Positions 36,530 to 44,631 of a stretch of 64,000 nt of DNA are shown here, one piece after another. Positions within the stretch are counted from its first letter, which is position 1. Every line of letters begins with the position of its first letter. The notes beneath the pieces were generated by a model that worked only from the letters and a program-made list of their open reading frames with translations, did no database searches and was not told the DNA's origin. The translations under genes and the position numbers were made by a program. The DNA is taken from the NCBI RefSeq assembly GCF_001889305.1, contig NZ_CP013074.1:1426001-1490000 (forward strand). Reading direction: 5' to 3'. This DNA comes from Dehalococcoides mccartyi (GTDB taxonomy: Bacteria > Chloroflexota > Dehalococcoidia > Dehalococcoidales > Dehalococcoidaceae).

Positions 36530-38014
36530 TTAGTAGGATGTATTTATACCGTAGGTATAATCATCTATATTCCACCAATCACGCGGGTCCTTGCGTCCGT
36601 AACCCATGGTTTTCTCCATATTGGCAAAGAAACTGTTGAAAACAGGAGTAACGGAAACGGTATTACGTACCAAATCATGTATAAATGAACCGTCACCATT
36701 GGTATTAAAGGGGCAACTGCTTTGACAGACCGGACAATGCGGACAGATGGTGGTATTGGTACGCCACCCGTTGAAACCGGGGCGTGAACCGGGCTGGGTA
36801 GCTTCCCAGGACGGGTCACCTTTCTCAATAAGACCGAACGGACAACTATCTGCGCAGATACCGCAGGTCTTGCAGAAGTCATACACGCCGAAGTCTATGG
36901 GTTTAGTGGACATAAGGGGCATATCGGTCATTATTACCCACATAGCCCGGTTGGTAGTTCCGTATTTGGGAACCAAGATGGGTGATGACATACGGCAGTG
37001 TTCGCCCATACCGGTTAAGGTCGCTATAGCACTGGAGTGGTAACCAGACATATGGGTAGAAACCGCAGTATACCCCAAAGCATGGATAAACTCCTGAATG
37101 ATAGCCCCGACAAAGGGGAACCTCTGATAAGACCAATATACAGCGGCATCCTCATATTCACCGGCCTGGCGTCTGGTGGACTCGTAAGGCTGGCGGGCAG
37201 TCCACTGGAGTATGTATTTGGCTTTGGCAGGAATGACCAGTTTGGTGGGTGTTTCAGCCGCTTCGTCTACGTTTTCTATTACCAGCTGTTTCCCGCCGCT
37301 TTTCTCATGGAAAAGCTTGAAAACATCCGAATCCATTTCCTGAGCACCTACATCACAGCCGCCAAGGAAACGGACTACCTGACGCAGAGTAAGCAGGTTC
37401 TCTTCGGGTGTGCCTTCCCAGCGCGGTACACCAAAATCCTGCGGGCGGAGTGTTTCACTTGAGCGGAGACCCAGGAATGATGTGAAGGCAGCCGTACCTC
37501 CGGCCGCTGAAATAGCCTTAGCAACATTAACCCTTTTACCACCCATATTTATTTCGCCGGGCCACATGCCCATCCGCATAAATTTGGTGGCCATAAAGAG
37601 GGCGGTTGTCCGGTTGTCTCCCAGACCGGCATAGCCGGGTTCCCAGCCCGGAAATTCCTTCTTCATGTAATCAAAAAGTACTTGCGCCTGTTCAGGGCTG
37701 GCCCAGGTACCAGAACTGCCGCCGGGGATACCCATGGCATATCTCTCCTGAGCCGTCAGTGTAGGCTTGGCCTGCATGGGGAAAACACCCTCCAGTTTGG
37801 GCAGATTCTGCCAGTCAATGGGCACTGAAGGATCTTTGAACTCCCTCTCTTTAACCCACCACGGCAGCTTCTGTACTCCGCCGGAAGAAGCAGTCAGCTC
37901 ATCCACATCATGAAAAACCGGGGCGGCAGCAGACACTGCTCCGACACCGGCACCAGCCAGACCCAAAGCCTTCATAAAATCTCTTCGGGAAAGTGTTGAA
38001 TGAAAATTGGACAT
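36530..38014 (-). CDS. rdhA: reductive dehalogenase catalytic subunit
   Basis: The 494-aa protein has a Tat signal (SRRDFMKALGLAGAG) and classical cluster motifs CKTCGICADSCP (381-392) and CPHCPVCQSSCP (424-435). The protein is identical to that at 56563-58047. The next gene to the right is a divergent PAS kinase/LuxR-type regulator pair, with the GTGC element between. The substrate is not recognisable from sequence. Confidence 0.95.
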   Translation of the reverse strand: MSNFHSTLSRRDFMKALGLAGAGVGAVSAAAPVFHDVDELTASSGGVQKLPWWVKEREFKDPSVPIDWQNLPKLEGVFPMQAKPTLTAQERYAMGIPGGSSGTWASPEQAQVLFDYMKKEFPGWEPGYAGLGDNRTTALFMATKFMRMGMWPGEINMGGKRVNVAKAISAAGGTAAFTSFLGLRSSETLRPQDFGVPRWEGTPEENLLTLRQVVRFLGGCDVGAQEMDSDVFKLFHEKSGGKQLVIENVDEAAETPTKLVIPAKAKYILQWTARQPYESTRRQAGEYEDAAVYWSYQRFPFVGAIIQEFIHALGYTAVSTHMSGYHSSAIATLTGMGEHCRMSSPILVPKYGTTNRAMWVIMTDMPLMSTKPIDFGVYDFCKTCGICADSCPFGLIEKGDPSWEATQPGSRPGFNGWRTNTTICPHCPVCQSSCPFNTNGDGSFIHDLVRNTVSVTPVFNSFFANMEKTMGYGRKDPRDWWNIDDYTYGINTSY

Positions 38015-38180
38015 ATTCCATTTCTCCTTTTAGTTTGATTACAGTCTTTCCTAGTGTTGCCCAGTCTTCGCTGAGCGCTCAAAAACCATATCCTCCTCAT
38101 CACCTACTTAAAAAACATACTAATTCTAAAGAGAATAAAGCAGACCGTAATCGTGCAAATTACGTAATCAACATCAGCAT

Positions 38181-38223
38181 TAAGTGCCGCCCGATGTCAC
38201 TAAAGTGCTTCCTGAAAGTGCAC
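38181..38223. promoter_or_regulatory. GTGC-rich element in the rdhA / kinase divergent promoter
   Basis: It has the same spaced pattern as at 35838: TAAGTGCC, GATGTCAC, GTGCTTCC, AAGTGC. It sits 167 bases before the rdhA start and 150 before the kinase start, within a 359-base gap that has no gene. It is the natural candidate binding site for the response regulator. Confidence 0.6.
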
Positions 38224-38373
38224 CCTAGGAACAATTGTATTTGCGGGATGAAGTTTATATGCTGGTATAAGACTATTGAGTTAAAAATGACAGATATCCA
38301 AAATAGCTACAGTGGTATATGATTATTGTAATGGTAAACATGTACTGATCTTGTTATGCGAGGATAATCTTAA

Positions 38374-39435
38374 ATGGTAAAAGATATTTCCTTGAAAAAG
38401 AATAGCTTGCAAAACCTGGTTGACATGGTACTGCTTGATAACGCCCAGGATGATGTTATAGTTCTGGACCCGGATGCAGTGGAAATTGTTTATATAAATA
38501 AAAAAGCTGCCCAAGCAAGGGGATACGAACCCGAAGAACTTATCGGAACATCCCTTCATATTCTTCACACTCCGGATTCTGTTATCTCACTCGAGAAGAA
38601 CTGGAGTAAACGCATACGAATACTCGAGCGAAAAGGTTTTAATATCGGAACAATTGTTCATGTATGCAAAGATGGCTCTATCATAATTTCCGAGTGTTTA
38701 AGCCGTTTAATCAAAATTGACGGTAAAAAATATGTTATGGCAACCCATAAGAATATCTCTGATGATAACAATCAAATTGGTACTGCGGAAAGGGCAGCCG
38801 CTTATGTCAATGCCCAGGAGCAGGAGCGTGAGTGGATTTCTATGGAACTCCACGATAGAGTAATCCAAAATATGACCTCTATTCTGCATAATCTTGACTC
38901 GTTTTACCCAAAGGATACAGATACAAAGAATGCTCTCAAAAATATTTCAGAACAGTTATCTAAAACCATACAGGAAACAAGATTTCTCACCAAAGAGCTT
39001 TACCCAAGCGCACTGGAGAGATACGGTTTAATCCCAATGATAAAAGATGAATTGTACAAACTGGAACAGGAAATGCCCTGTGAAGTTGACCTTTCTGCTC
39101 CGGGTAAACTTATAATTCCGCAATACTTATCATCAACCCTGTATCGAGTCATACATGAAGCTTTGAATAACATAAAAAAACACTCTAAAGCCACCAAAAT
39201 CAGGCTCAAGCTTGATACCCAAAATAACCAGATACACCTGAGCATAACTGATAACGGGATAGGCTTGAATACCAACTTGCCTGACACCAAGCGGCCCAGT
39301 GGAATAAATATAATGCGCCAGAGAATAAGTATCATCGGAGGAGATTTGGTTATTAAAAGCAGCACCAAGGGGACAACTCTAAAAGTAATAGCCAATATAC
39401 CGGAAGAATATTGTGATGAACTACCAAAACCCTGA
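38374..39435 (+). CDS. cytoplasmic PAS-domain histidine kinase, NarL type
   Basis: The 353-aa protein has no membrane segment. A PAS domain (about 22-130: DNAQDDVIVLDPDAVEIVYIN, ARGYEPEELIGTS) is followed by a HisKA_3 dimerisation domain with ELHDRVIQNM and a HATPase with HEALNNIKKHSKA, ITDNGIGL and GTTLKV. Such soluble kinases in Dehalococcoides are next to rdhA and may sense the halogenated compound or redox state. The protein is identical to the copy at 58408-59469. Confidence 0.93.
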   Translation: MVKDISLKKNSLQNLVDMVLLDNAQDDVIVLDPDAVEIVYINKKAAQARGYEPEELIGTSLHILHTPDSVISLEKNWSKRIRILERKGFNIGTIVHVCKDGSIIISECLSRLIKIDGKKYVMATHKNISDDNNQIGTAERAAAYVNAQEQEREWISMELHDRVIQNMTSILHNLDSFYPKDTDTKNALKNISEQLSKTIQETRFLTKELYPSALERYGLIPMIKDELYKLEQEMPCEVDLSAPGKLIIPQYLSSTLYRVIHEALNNIKKHSKATKIRLKLDTQNNQIHLSITDNGIGLNTNLPDTKRPSGINIMRQRISIIGGDLVIKSSTKGTTLKVIANIPEEYCDELPKP

Positions 39436-40084
39436 GATACGGATATTTGTTGTTGACGACCACGAGGTTGTCAGGCACGGGTTAAAAACCATGTTGGAGA
39501 CTGTGCCTGATTTTATCGTTGTGGGAGAATCCGATGGTAGCGAGGCTGTTGTTGAGAAAATATGCCAGTCTAAAGCGGATATTCTGTTGCTGGATATACG
39601 TATAGAAGGTTCTGACGGCTTTCAAATAGCATCTCAGGTAAAAGCCCGTTTGCCTGCGTTGAAAATAATCCTTATTTCCGGCTACGATAGCAATCTGTAT
39701 ATTACTGAATCTCTGCGTCATAAAATCCGGGGATTTATACCAAAAGGGTGTCAAAAAGAATACATCTTTACTGCCATAAGAATGGTAGCGCTGGGCGCAA
39801 CCGTATGGCACGGCGATCAAATATTTCAGGCCATACGAAATCTGAATTCCGACGAAAACCAGATAACCGTTTCCGAAGTTTCCGTCACTAACGCCTTGCT
39901 CGATCCACGCGAACTGCAAATACTCACTTTAGTATCTGCAGGAAAAACAAATAAAGCTATCAGTGCTGAATTGGATATTTCTATAGATATGGTGAAAAAA
40001 ACAGTATCCAGGCTAATGCACAAATTTAATTCTACCAATCGGACACAATTAGCCACTGCCGGTTCTAAATTAAAATTAGTCTAA
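39416..40084 (+). CDS. LuxR/NarL-family response regulator
   Basis: The 222-aa protein has a receiver domain (FVVDDHEVVRHGL, ILLLDIRIEGSDG, the lysine in IPKGC) and a LuxR-type HTH (LDPRELQILTLVSAGKTNKAISAELDISIDMVKKTVSRLMHKF). The ATG at 39416 overlaps the kinase stop by 20 bases; a GTG at 39413 is equally possible. It probably binds the GTGC elements near rdhA. The protein is identical to the copy at 59450-60118. Confidence 0.93.
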   Translation: MNYQNPEIRIFVVDDHEVVRHGLKTMLETVPDFIVVGESDGSEAVVEKICQSKADILLLDIRIEGSDGFQIASQVKARLPALKIILISGYDSNLYITESLRHKIRGFIPKGCQKEYIFTAIRMVALGATVWHGDQIFQAIRNLNSDENQITVSEVSVTNALLDPRELQILTLVSAGKTNKAISAELDISIDMVKKTVSRLMHKFNSTNRTQLATAGSKLKLV

Positions 40085-40180
40085 ATTTAATGTACCTAAT
40101 TACTAAAATAAATATACAATCACTTTTAGCATTCTATACTTAATTAAGAACAAAACAAAATAACAATACTGTTAATCTAA

Positions 40181-41827
40181 CTAAAGAGCAAACTCCAGCC
40201 GCCGTTCAGGCCACAGCCAACCCTCCCCCGTCTCCACCAGAAACACGGACGAGCCGCTAGGTTCATGACTTAATGGCTCGTTTAAAATATGAATCTTAGA
40301 TTCTTTCTTTGAAACTGCCACCTGAAAGATAGGCCTGAAGGGTGGCTTGGCTTTAACTGCTATTACCGAGCGATGCTCTTTCACATCCACATAGACCCCG
40401 TCCAGCATGGTAAGTAAAAGCTTTCTCTGCTCTGACAAGTTGGCCTTGGACCAGAGCGATGACAGGTTAAGAATAAGATTCCCGGCTTCTTGAGCCACGT
40501 CATAGTCAGGTACAACCAGTGATTCCAGACTGAGTTCCAAGAGTTTCTTCTGCCTTGAGTATTCTTCTTCCGGTATAAGGCCATCCATAAATACCCTAGC
40601 CATACGATGGAGTTTGGTTATAGTCAGATCTCTTTCTTTCTTGACCCTATCTACTTCATCCTTGAGACTTATTATAGATAATACTTCCTCAAGCCATCTT
40701 GGTCCTAGCTCTATGGCCGAAACCAGTTCCCTTACCTGTTTATCTATAACTTGGCAGGCTATTGTACCGCCATGTCCCGGACATTCTTTGATGCTTCTTG
40801 AGGCTTTATGCTCTCTGTAATAGCTCTTGCCACTCTTATAGGTCTGGGCCCACATGGGCATTCCGCAATGTGAACATCTTACCAACCCTTTAAGCAAATA
40901 TTCCCTGTCAGGTAATGTTTTGAGGGTTTCAGAGCGGCCGGAGTTTTTCCTCAAGGTTAGCTGGACCAAGTCAAAGAGTTCCTGACTGATTAAGGCCTCA
41001 TGAGCACCGGGCATCAGTTTTCCCCGGTGGTTTATCTGCCCGGTATAGAAAGGGTTATGCAGGATACTTCTGACTGAGGAACTGGTGAAGAGTCTTGGTC
41101 CTGAAACCAGATTGCCATTGGCATCGGGCAGGTTCTTGGTATTCCTAGTACGGAAGCCCTGTTCATTTAACCAAGCGGCCAGTTGCGATAGGGTAGTTGT
41201 ACCGGCGGAATAACGCCTAAATAACCCTTCTGCAGCTTGCCCTTCTTTGGGATGGATATGGGTACCACTTTGGTGTTCCGGCTTACAGCGTTGTTTCTTT
41301 TCTCCCTTTTCATTTGTCTCCCAACAGGATTCATAACCAAAGGGGATACAGCCGTTGTGTTTGCCTTCATACGCTCTCTGGTCAAGTCCTTTCCTGACAT
41401 GGGTACTCAAAGCTTCGCTGAAGTACTGGGCAAAAGCTCCCAGCATCTGAGTGAAAAGTATGCCATCCGGCTTGGAGTAATCCAGATTTTCTACTATAGA
41501 AACCAGCCCTATTCCATGTTTACCCAGAAGCTTTAATGATTCAAGGGTAACTGTAAGATTCCTTGACCAGCGGTCAAGGGTATGGACGACCACAACATCA
41601 AACTCATCTTTAGCCGCATCTTCTAAAAGCTTTCTGAAAACCGGGCGCTTGTGAATGCTGTCCACATGGGCAGATTTGCCTTCTTCCCGGTATATCCCAA
41701 CTGACTGCCATCCCCGGTTTTTACAGAGTTCAGTAAAGAGTCTTTCCTGAGCATCTAATGAGTAACCTTCTACCTGAGAAACCGAAGATACCCTAACATA
41801 GGCAACTGCTCTCTTGCACTCAGTCAT
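40181..41827 (-). CDS. large serine recombinase
   Basis: I chose ATG 41827 (548 aa), which has GAAGGG upstream. The N-terminal resolvase domain has YVRVSSVSQ with catalytic Ser14, and VVVHTLDRWSRN. A recombinase domain (FYTGQINHRGKLMPGAHEALIS) and a zinc-ribbon region follow (CSHCGMPMWAQ; CPGHGGTIAC), then a coiled coil. The last codons run through an ssrA-like core, CGTCTCCACCA at 40229-40239 on the other strand. Such enzymes integrate Dehalococcoides islands at ssrA. It is the likely integrase of the 40.2-49.1 kb island. Confidence 0.92.
   Translation of the reverse strand: MTECKRAVAYVRVSSVSQVEGYSLDAQERLFTELCKNRGWQSVGIYREEGKSAHVDSIHKRPVFRKLLEDAAKDEFDVVVVHTLDRWSRNLTVTLESLKLLGKHGIGLVSIVENLDYSKPDGILFTQMLGAFAQYFSEALSTHVRKGLDQRAYEGKHNGCIPFGYESCWETNEKGEKKQRCKPEHQSGTHIHPKEGQAAEGLFRRYSAGTTTLSQLAAWLNEQGFRTRNTKNLPDANGNLVSGPRLFTSSSVRSILHNPFYTGQINHRGKLMPGAHEALISQELFDLVQLTLRKNSGRSETLKTLPDREYLLKGLVRCSHCGMPMWAQTYKSGKSYYREHKASRSIKECPGHGGTIACQVIDKQVRELVSAIELGPRWLEEVLSIISLKDEVDRVKKERDLTITKLHRMARVFMDGLIPEEEYSRQKKLLELSLESLVVPDYDVAQEAGNLILNLSSLWSKANLSEQRKLLLTMLDGVYVDVKEHRSVIAVKAKPPFRPIFQVAVSKKESKIHILNEPLSHEPSGSSVFLVETGEGWLWPERRLEFAL
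40225..40239 (+). other. left attachment half-site (ssrA-like core) in recombinase 3' end
   Basis: CCCCCGTCTCCACCA is the core shared by all ssrA-like copies. The bases to its left match the flank at 60.2 and 63.1 kb, but those to the right (GAAACACGG) do not; they are recombinase coding sequence. This is what an integrated left junction should look like. The partner is at 49133-49147. Confidence 0.65.
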
Positions 41828-41999
41828 TTTGATAATCCCTTCGGGATGCAACTGATAAGGCCACTTCGGCTAAGGCATTTAGAAATTCTTTTATCATTAA
41901 CTGGTCCACCTCACTTTTGTCAGAATTGGCGGACAGTGTATAGATACAGGGTATACCCGTCAACGAGTTTTTCGCCTGACCAGGTAGAGGCTCTAACAT
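41820..41999 (-). CDS. small protein between two recombinase genes
   Basis: The 59-aa frame starts at ATG 41999, right after the stop of the resolvase-like gene, and its end overlaps the start of the large recombinase. It begins MLEPLPGQAKNSLTGI and has a helical C-terminal half (KSEVDQLMIKEFLNALAEVALSVASRR). No family is recognised. Its tight placement suggests translational coupling and a role in recombination control. Confidence 0.55.
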   Translation of the reverse strand: MLEPLPGQAKNSLTGIPCIYTLSANSDKSEVDQLMIKEFLNALAEVALSVASRRDYQND

Positions 42000-42000
42000 C

Positions 42001-42618
42001 TCAAAAATCCCTGAAACCCTGATAATTAGAATCAAGGAGTCTCTTTAAGGTGGCATAACCAATTCCAAGAACCTTGGCAGCCTGCCGTCTTGAGATCTGG
42101 CCAGCTCTGAGACGCTCTAAAATGTCTCCATAAGCCTGATTGAAGCCCTGCCTTTGGGTTACCCTTGGCCGCCCTATCTGGCAGCCCATTTTACGGGCAT
42201 GGGCCAAACCAGACTTAAGCTTTCGATGATGGCGGTCCTTTTCAAGTGCTGCATAGGACAGGGTGAGCCGGTAGAGGGCTTCACCCGAAATAGAGGTTGT
42301 ATCAAACCATGGTTCAGAATAAGACCGGAGTCCAATTCTTAAGACCTTCAATTTTCCCAGAGTTTTAGCCATATCCATAACCGAAGAGAAGACTTCATCA
42401 ATTTGTGGAATAAGTACCAAATCAAACTTGCTAAGTGCGGCATCTGCCAAGAGTTCTTGCCAAGCGTTCCGTCGGGAGTTACCAGCAATTGAAACATTAT
42501 CCTGATACTGGTTGTAAATCTCCCAGCCCTGACCAAGAGCAAAATCCCACAAGTCTTGAAAAGAAGGAATCTGCCCTTGGTCTGACTTTAGCCTCCTCTG
42601 GTAGATGGCCACTTTCAT
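42001..42618 (-). CDS. resolvase-like protein lacking the catalytic serine
   Basis: The 205-aa protein has the serine-recombinase N-terminal fold, but the signature Y-x-R-V-S reads Y6-Q-R8-R-L10, so the catalytic serine is leucine. The later D-R-x-x-R motif is DEVFSSV. The C-terminal HTH is intact: GQISRRQAAKVLGIGYATLKRLLD. It is probably a DNA-binding partner or directionality factor for the large recombinase. It overlaps the next upstream gene (TAATG). Confidence 0.8.
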   Translation of the reverse strand: MKVAIYQRRLKSDQGQIPSFQDLWDFALGQGWEIYNQYQDNVSIAGNSRRNAWQELLADAALSKFDLVLIPQIDEVFSSVMDMAKTLGKLKVLRIGLRSYSEPWFDTTSISGEALYRLTLSYAALEKDRHHRKLKSGLAHARKMGCQIGRPRVTQRQGFNQAYGDILERLRAGQISRRQAAKVLGIGYATLKRLLDSNYQGFRDF

Positions 42619-43067
42619 TACTCGCCCTGCACCTGCCTGATTTGTGTCCTGAGTTTACGCTCTTCTCCATCTAGTCTGAGGGCTTCGCGAAGCTGGTTTA
42701 TCAACCCATCAACCCTTCCGGCAATGTCCTGATATTCAGAGAGTGATTCCTCAAGCCTGTCTGAAATCTCGGTGCATTCCTGCTTCCCTACTCTAAGAAT
42801 CGGTTCAATTTCGGTAGAATCAAGCACATACTTCGTCTTGCCACGAGAGATAGTCGTGGCTATACCCATGGCACTAAAGGCTTGCCCTATATTGGAGGGG
42901 CTTATCTTAAGCCCGAATTGACTGGCAGCTCTTTCCGCAACCTCGCTAGCGGTTGCCCGTTTGTTTCCTTCCTGAGACATAAGATATGCAGTCTGGAATA
43001 GAGTCATGCAGTTCTTCATTCCAATCAGGGCTACTCCGCTTTCAAAACATTCTTTCATGCTGGTCAT
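42618..43067 (-). CDS. hypothetical protein with wHTH-like start and coiled-coil end
   Basis: The 149-aa protein has a helix-rich first half (NKRATASEVAERAASQFGLKISPSNIGQAFSAMG) that looks like a winged helix, and a C-terminal coiled coil from about residue 95. It overlaps the resolvase-like gene by its stop. It is probably a DNA-binding island protein. Confidence 0.6.
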   Translation of the reverse strand: MTSMKECFESGVALIGMKNCMTLFQTAYLMSQEGNKRATASEVAERAASQFGLKISPSNIGQAFSAMGIATTISRGKTKYVLDSTEIEPILRVGKQECTEISDRLEESLSEYQDIAGRVDGLINQLREALRLDGEERKLRTQIRQVQGE

Positions 43068-43122
43068 GCTTTAGCCTCTCTTTCTGTATGTTTGTACATA
43101 CATATATTCCGCCACTTGTCTG

Positions 43123-43314
43123 TTACCCCTCCCTCATACCCTTAGCCTTCTCTTCAAGCACTTTATTGATATAAGTCTGGTCCGAGATGAAAGCCCGGAA
43201 GTGCCGTCCGTCTTTCGGACAAATGAGCATGATGAAGGGTTTATTGGAAGTTCTACCTTTGGCCATCCTGATATTTAAATGGCTTGCGCAAATCGGGCAG
43301 GCTATCTCATTCAT
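43123..43314 (-). CDS. small zinc-ribbon protein
   Basis: The 63-aa protein has CPICASH at residues 6-12 and CPKDGRHF at 32-39, with three cysteines and a histidine that could bind zinc. Its ATG overlaps the stop of the ParB-like gene (ATGA). The function is unknown. Confidence 0.6.
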   Translation of the reverse strand: MNEIACPICASHLNIRMAKGRTSNKPFIMLICPKDGRHFRAFISDQTYINKVLEEKAKGMREG

Positions 43315-43946
43315 TCTGGCTGCCTCCTCTCTATATAGAATTTACAAAGCAGAAATATAGCAGTGCTTCGGGTATTGGGATTATCTTTAGGTGAGTTTTT
43401 AGCCACTGGCATAATTAAACTGACTGCTTCCTGAACTGTCTCAAGTTGGGGTCTGGTAAACTGAAGCTGCAAGTGGCTGAGTTTAGCTGTTTGAGCCTGT
43501 TCCCAAGCTTTTAAGTGATCAGCCAAACTCTCCTTGTTTATAGCAGCAAGCGTTTGAAGGCTGTTTGAGGTTTCAGGCAGCAGAGATAAAATTTCACTTT
43601 CAGGCATAGCTGAGAGCAACTCTTTAAGGAGTATCCCTTTCAACGCCAGATCGTCCTGCCCTTTGATTCCATTTATGGCTTGAGTGAGAAGCATGGCTTC
43701 CATATCACCCAGTTCAACAATCACACAGGGAGCGCTCTCTTTATTCATTTCACTCAAGACTTTAAGGCGCTGGTTGCCGGACAGGACCTCAAATCCATCC
43801 TCGCCACTCGGCCTGACTACTAGCGGCTCTACCAATCCATAACGGGAAAGACTGTTTTTTAGCAGATGTTTTACCCCTTCGTCCATCTGGTTTGGATTCC
43901 ATGGGGCTTCACATAACTTGCTGATGGGTATTTCAATCACTTTCAT
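43311..43946 (-). CDS. ParB-like nuclease-domain protein
   Basis: The 211-aa protein starts with a ParB N-terminal domain: IPISKLCEAPWNPNQ, YGLVEPLVVRP and VLSGNQRLKVL (the GNQR box). The C-terminal part is helical and contains no clear HTH. On mobile elements such proteins serve partition or regulation. It overlaps the Mom-like gene by 4 bases (ATGA). Confidence 0.8.
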   Translation of the reverse strand: MKVIEIPISKLCEAPWNPNQMDEGVKHLLKNSLSRYGLVEPLVVRPSGEDGFEVLSGNQRLKVLSEMNKESAPCVIVELGDMEAMLLTQAINGIKGQDDLALKGILLKELLSAMPESEILSLLPETSNSLQTLAAINKESLADHLKAWEQAQTAKLSHLQLQFTRPQLETVQEAVSLIMPVAKNSPKDNPNTRSTAIFLLCKFYIERRQPE

Positions 43947-44548
43947 ATTGCCTCTTTCTTAGGGTAGGCTTGAGGGAGTACCTTGAGTTTGCCTTGAAAA
44001 TCAGTATCCAGAAAGTAGAAATAGCGGTGTTTCCGGCTCTGGGGTACTACCCTTACCTTTACCCCACAGGATTCAAAGTGTTTGACTGAATGGCTACCGT
44101 AGGTGTGGCTTAAACTCCGTGAGTGCCTAGGTTTGCCGTCCCCGATATCAAACATGGGCATGGCTTCAGATAATCCGGTATAGACCCAGCCGGTTGCCTG
44201 ATAGATTGTGCCAATATGACCTTGAGCAGGGTCGGCATAGCTGACTAAAAATCTGATTGGGGTAAAGCGTTTCAAAGCCCGGAGAGCTATCCCTAAGACA
44301 CGGGATTCTGAATTGGAGGGGAGTTCATCTGAAAGCCAAAGCCTTGAGAGTGTCAGACAGTCTGAGGGGTTTGCCCCCTCTACCATCCGGTAGACGTTGG
44401 CTGGTCCTGAACCAAAAGTAATCGCACCATAGAGCCTATCACCTAGAAAGACTCCAAAGGCAAGCTTGGTTCCACCGGGCATGGAGTGAAGATAGTGATA
44501 TTTCTCAAGTATTGCCTTGGCTGCCCCAAAGGGTATGGGGTTAACCAT
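43943..44548 (-). CDS. Mom-like DNA-modification (GNAT-fold) protein
   Basis: I chose ATG 44548 (201 aa); the longer frame up to 44773 overlaps the tRNA-like sequence and the primase gene. The segments SRLWLSDELPSNSESRVLG and SYADPAQGHIGTIYQATGWVYTG resemble phage Mom-family proteins, which modify adenine in DNA against restriction. The C-terminal region (HRYFYFL) fits too. On a mobile island it would protect the element from host nucleases; activity is inference. Confidence 0.65.
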   Translation of the reverse strand: MVNPIPFGAAKAILEKYHYLHSMPGGTKLAFGVFLGDRLYGAITFGSGPANVYRMVEGANPSDCLTLSRLWLSDELPSNSESRVLGIALRALKRFTPIRFLVSYADPAQGHIGTIYQATGWVYTGLSEAMPMFDIGDGKPRHSRSLSHTYGSHSVKHFESCGVKVRVVPQSRKHRYFYFLDTDFQGKLKVLPQAYPKKEAI

Positions 44549-44558
44549 GATAGATTGG

Positions 44559-44631
44559 AGCGCCGCCGTGGGAATCGGACCCCGACCTTCACTCTGGATG
44601 AGTGGAGTGCTTACCATTACACTAGCGGCGC
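44559..44631 (-). tRNA. tRNA-like sequence, probably degenerate (Gly-TCC-like)
   Basis: The minus strand has a perfect 7-bp acceptor stem (GCGCCGC with GCGGCGC), a D-arm GTGT-AATGGTAA-GCAC and a T-loop-like TCCGATT. The anticodon stem has only four pairs, the loop CATCCAG lacks U33, and the T-stem needs a bulged A. No CCA is encoded. It starts at the base after the TGA of the primase gene. It could be a diverged island tRNA or a pseudo-tRNA. Confidence 0.5.

Larger units (their letters stand above)
35634..40168. repeat. 4.5-kb duplicated segment, copy A
   Basis: From the signal-peptide part of one rdhA to just past the response regulator, this segment matches 55667-60202 almost base for base, at an offset of 33 and then 34. 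The shift comes from a 6-versus-7 A run near 38106/58142. It carries rdhBA, an rdhB fossil, the kinase and the regulator. The few differences seen are in non-coding parts. Confidence 0.9.
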
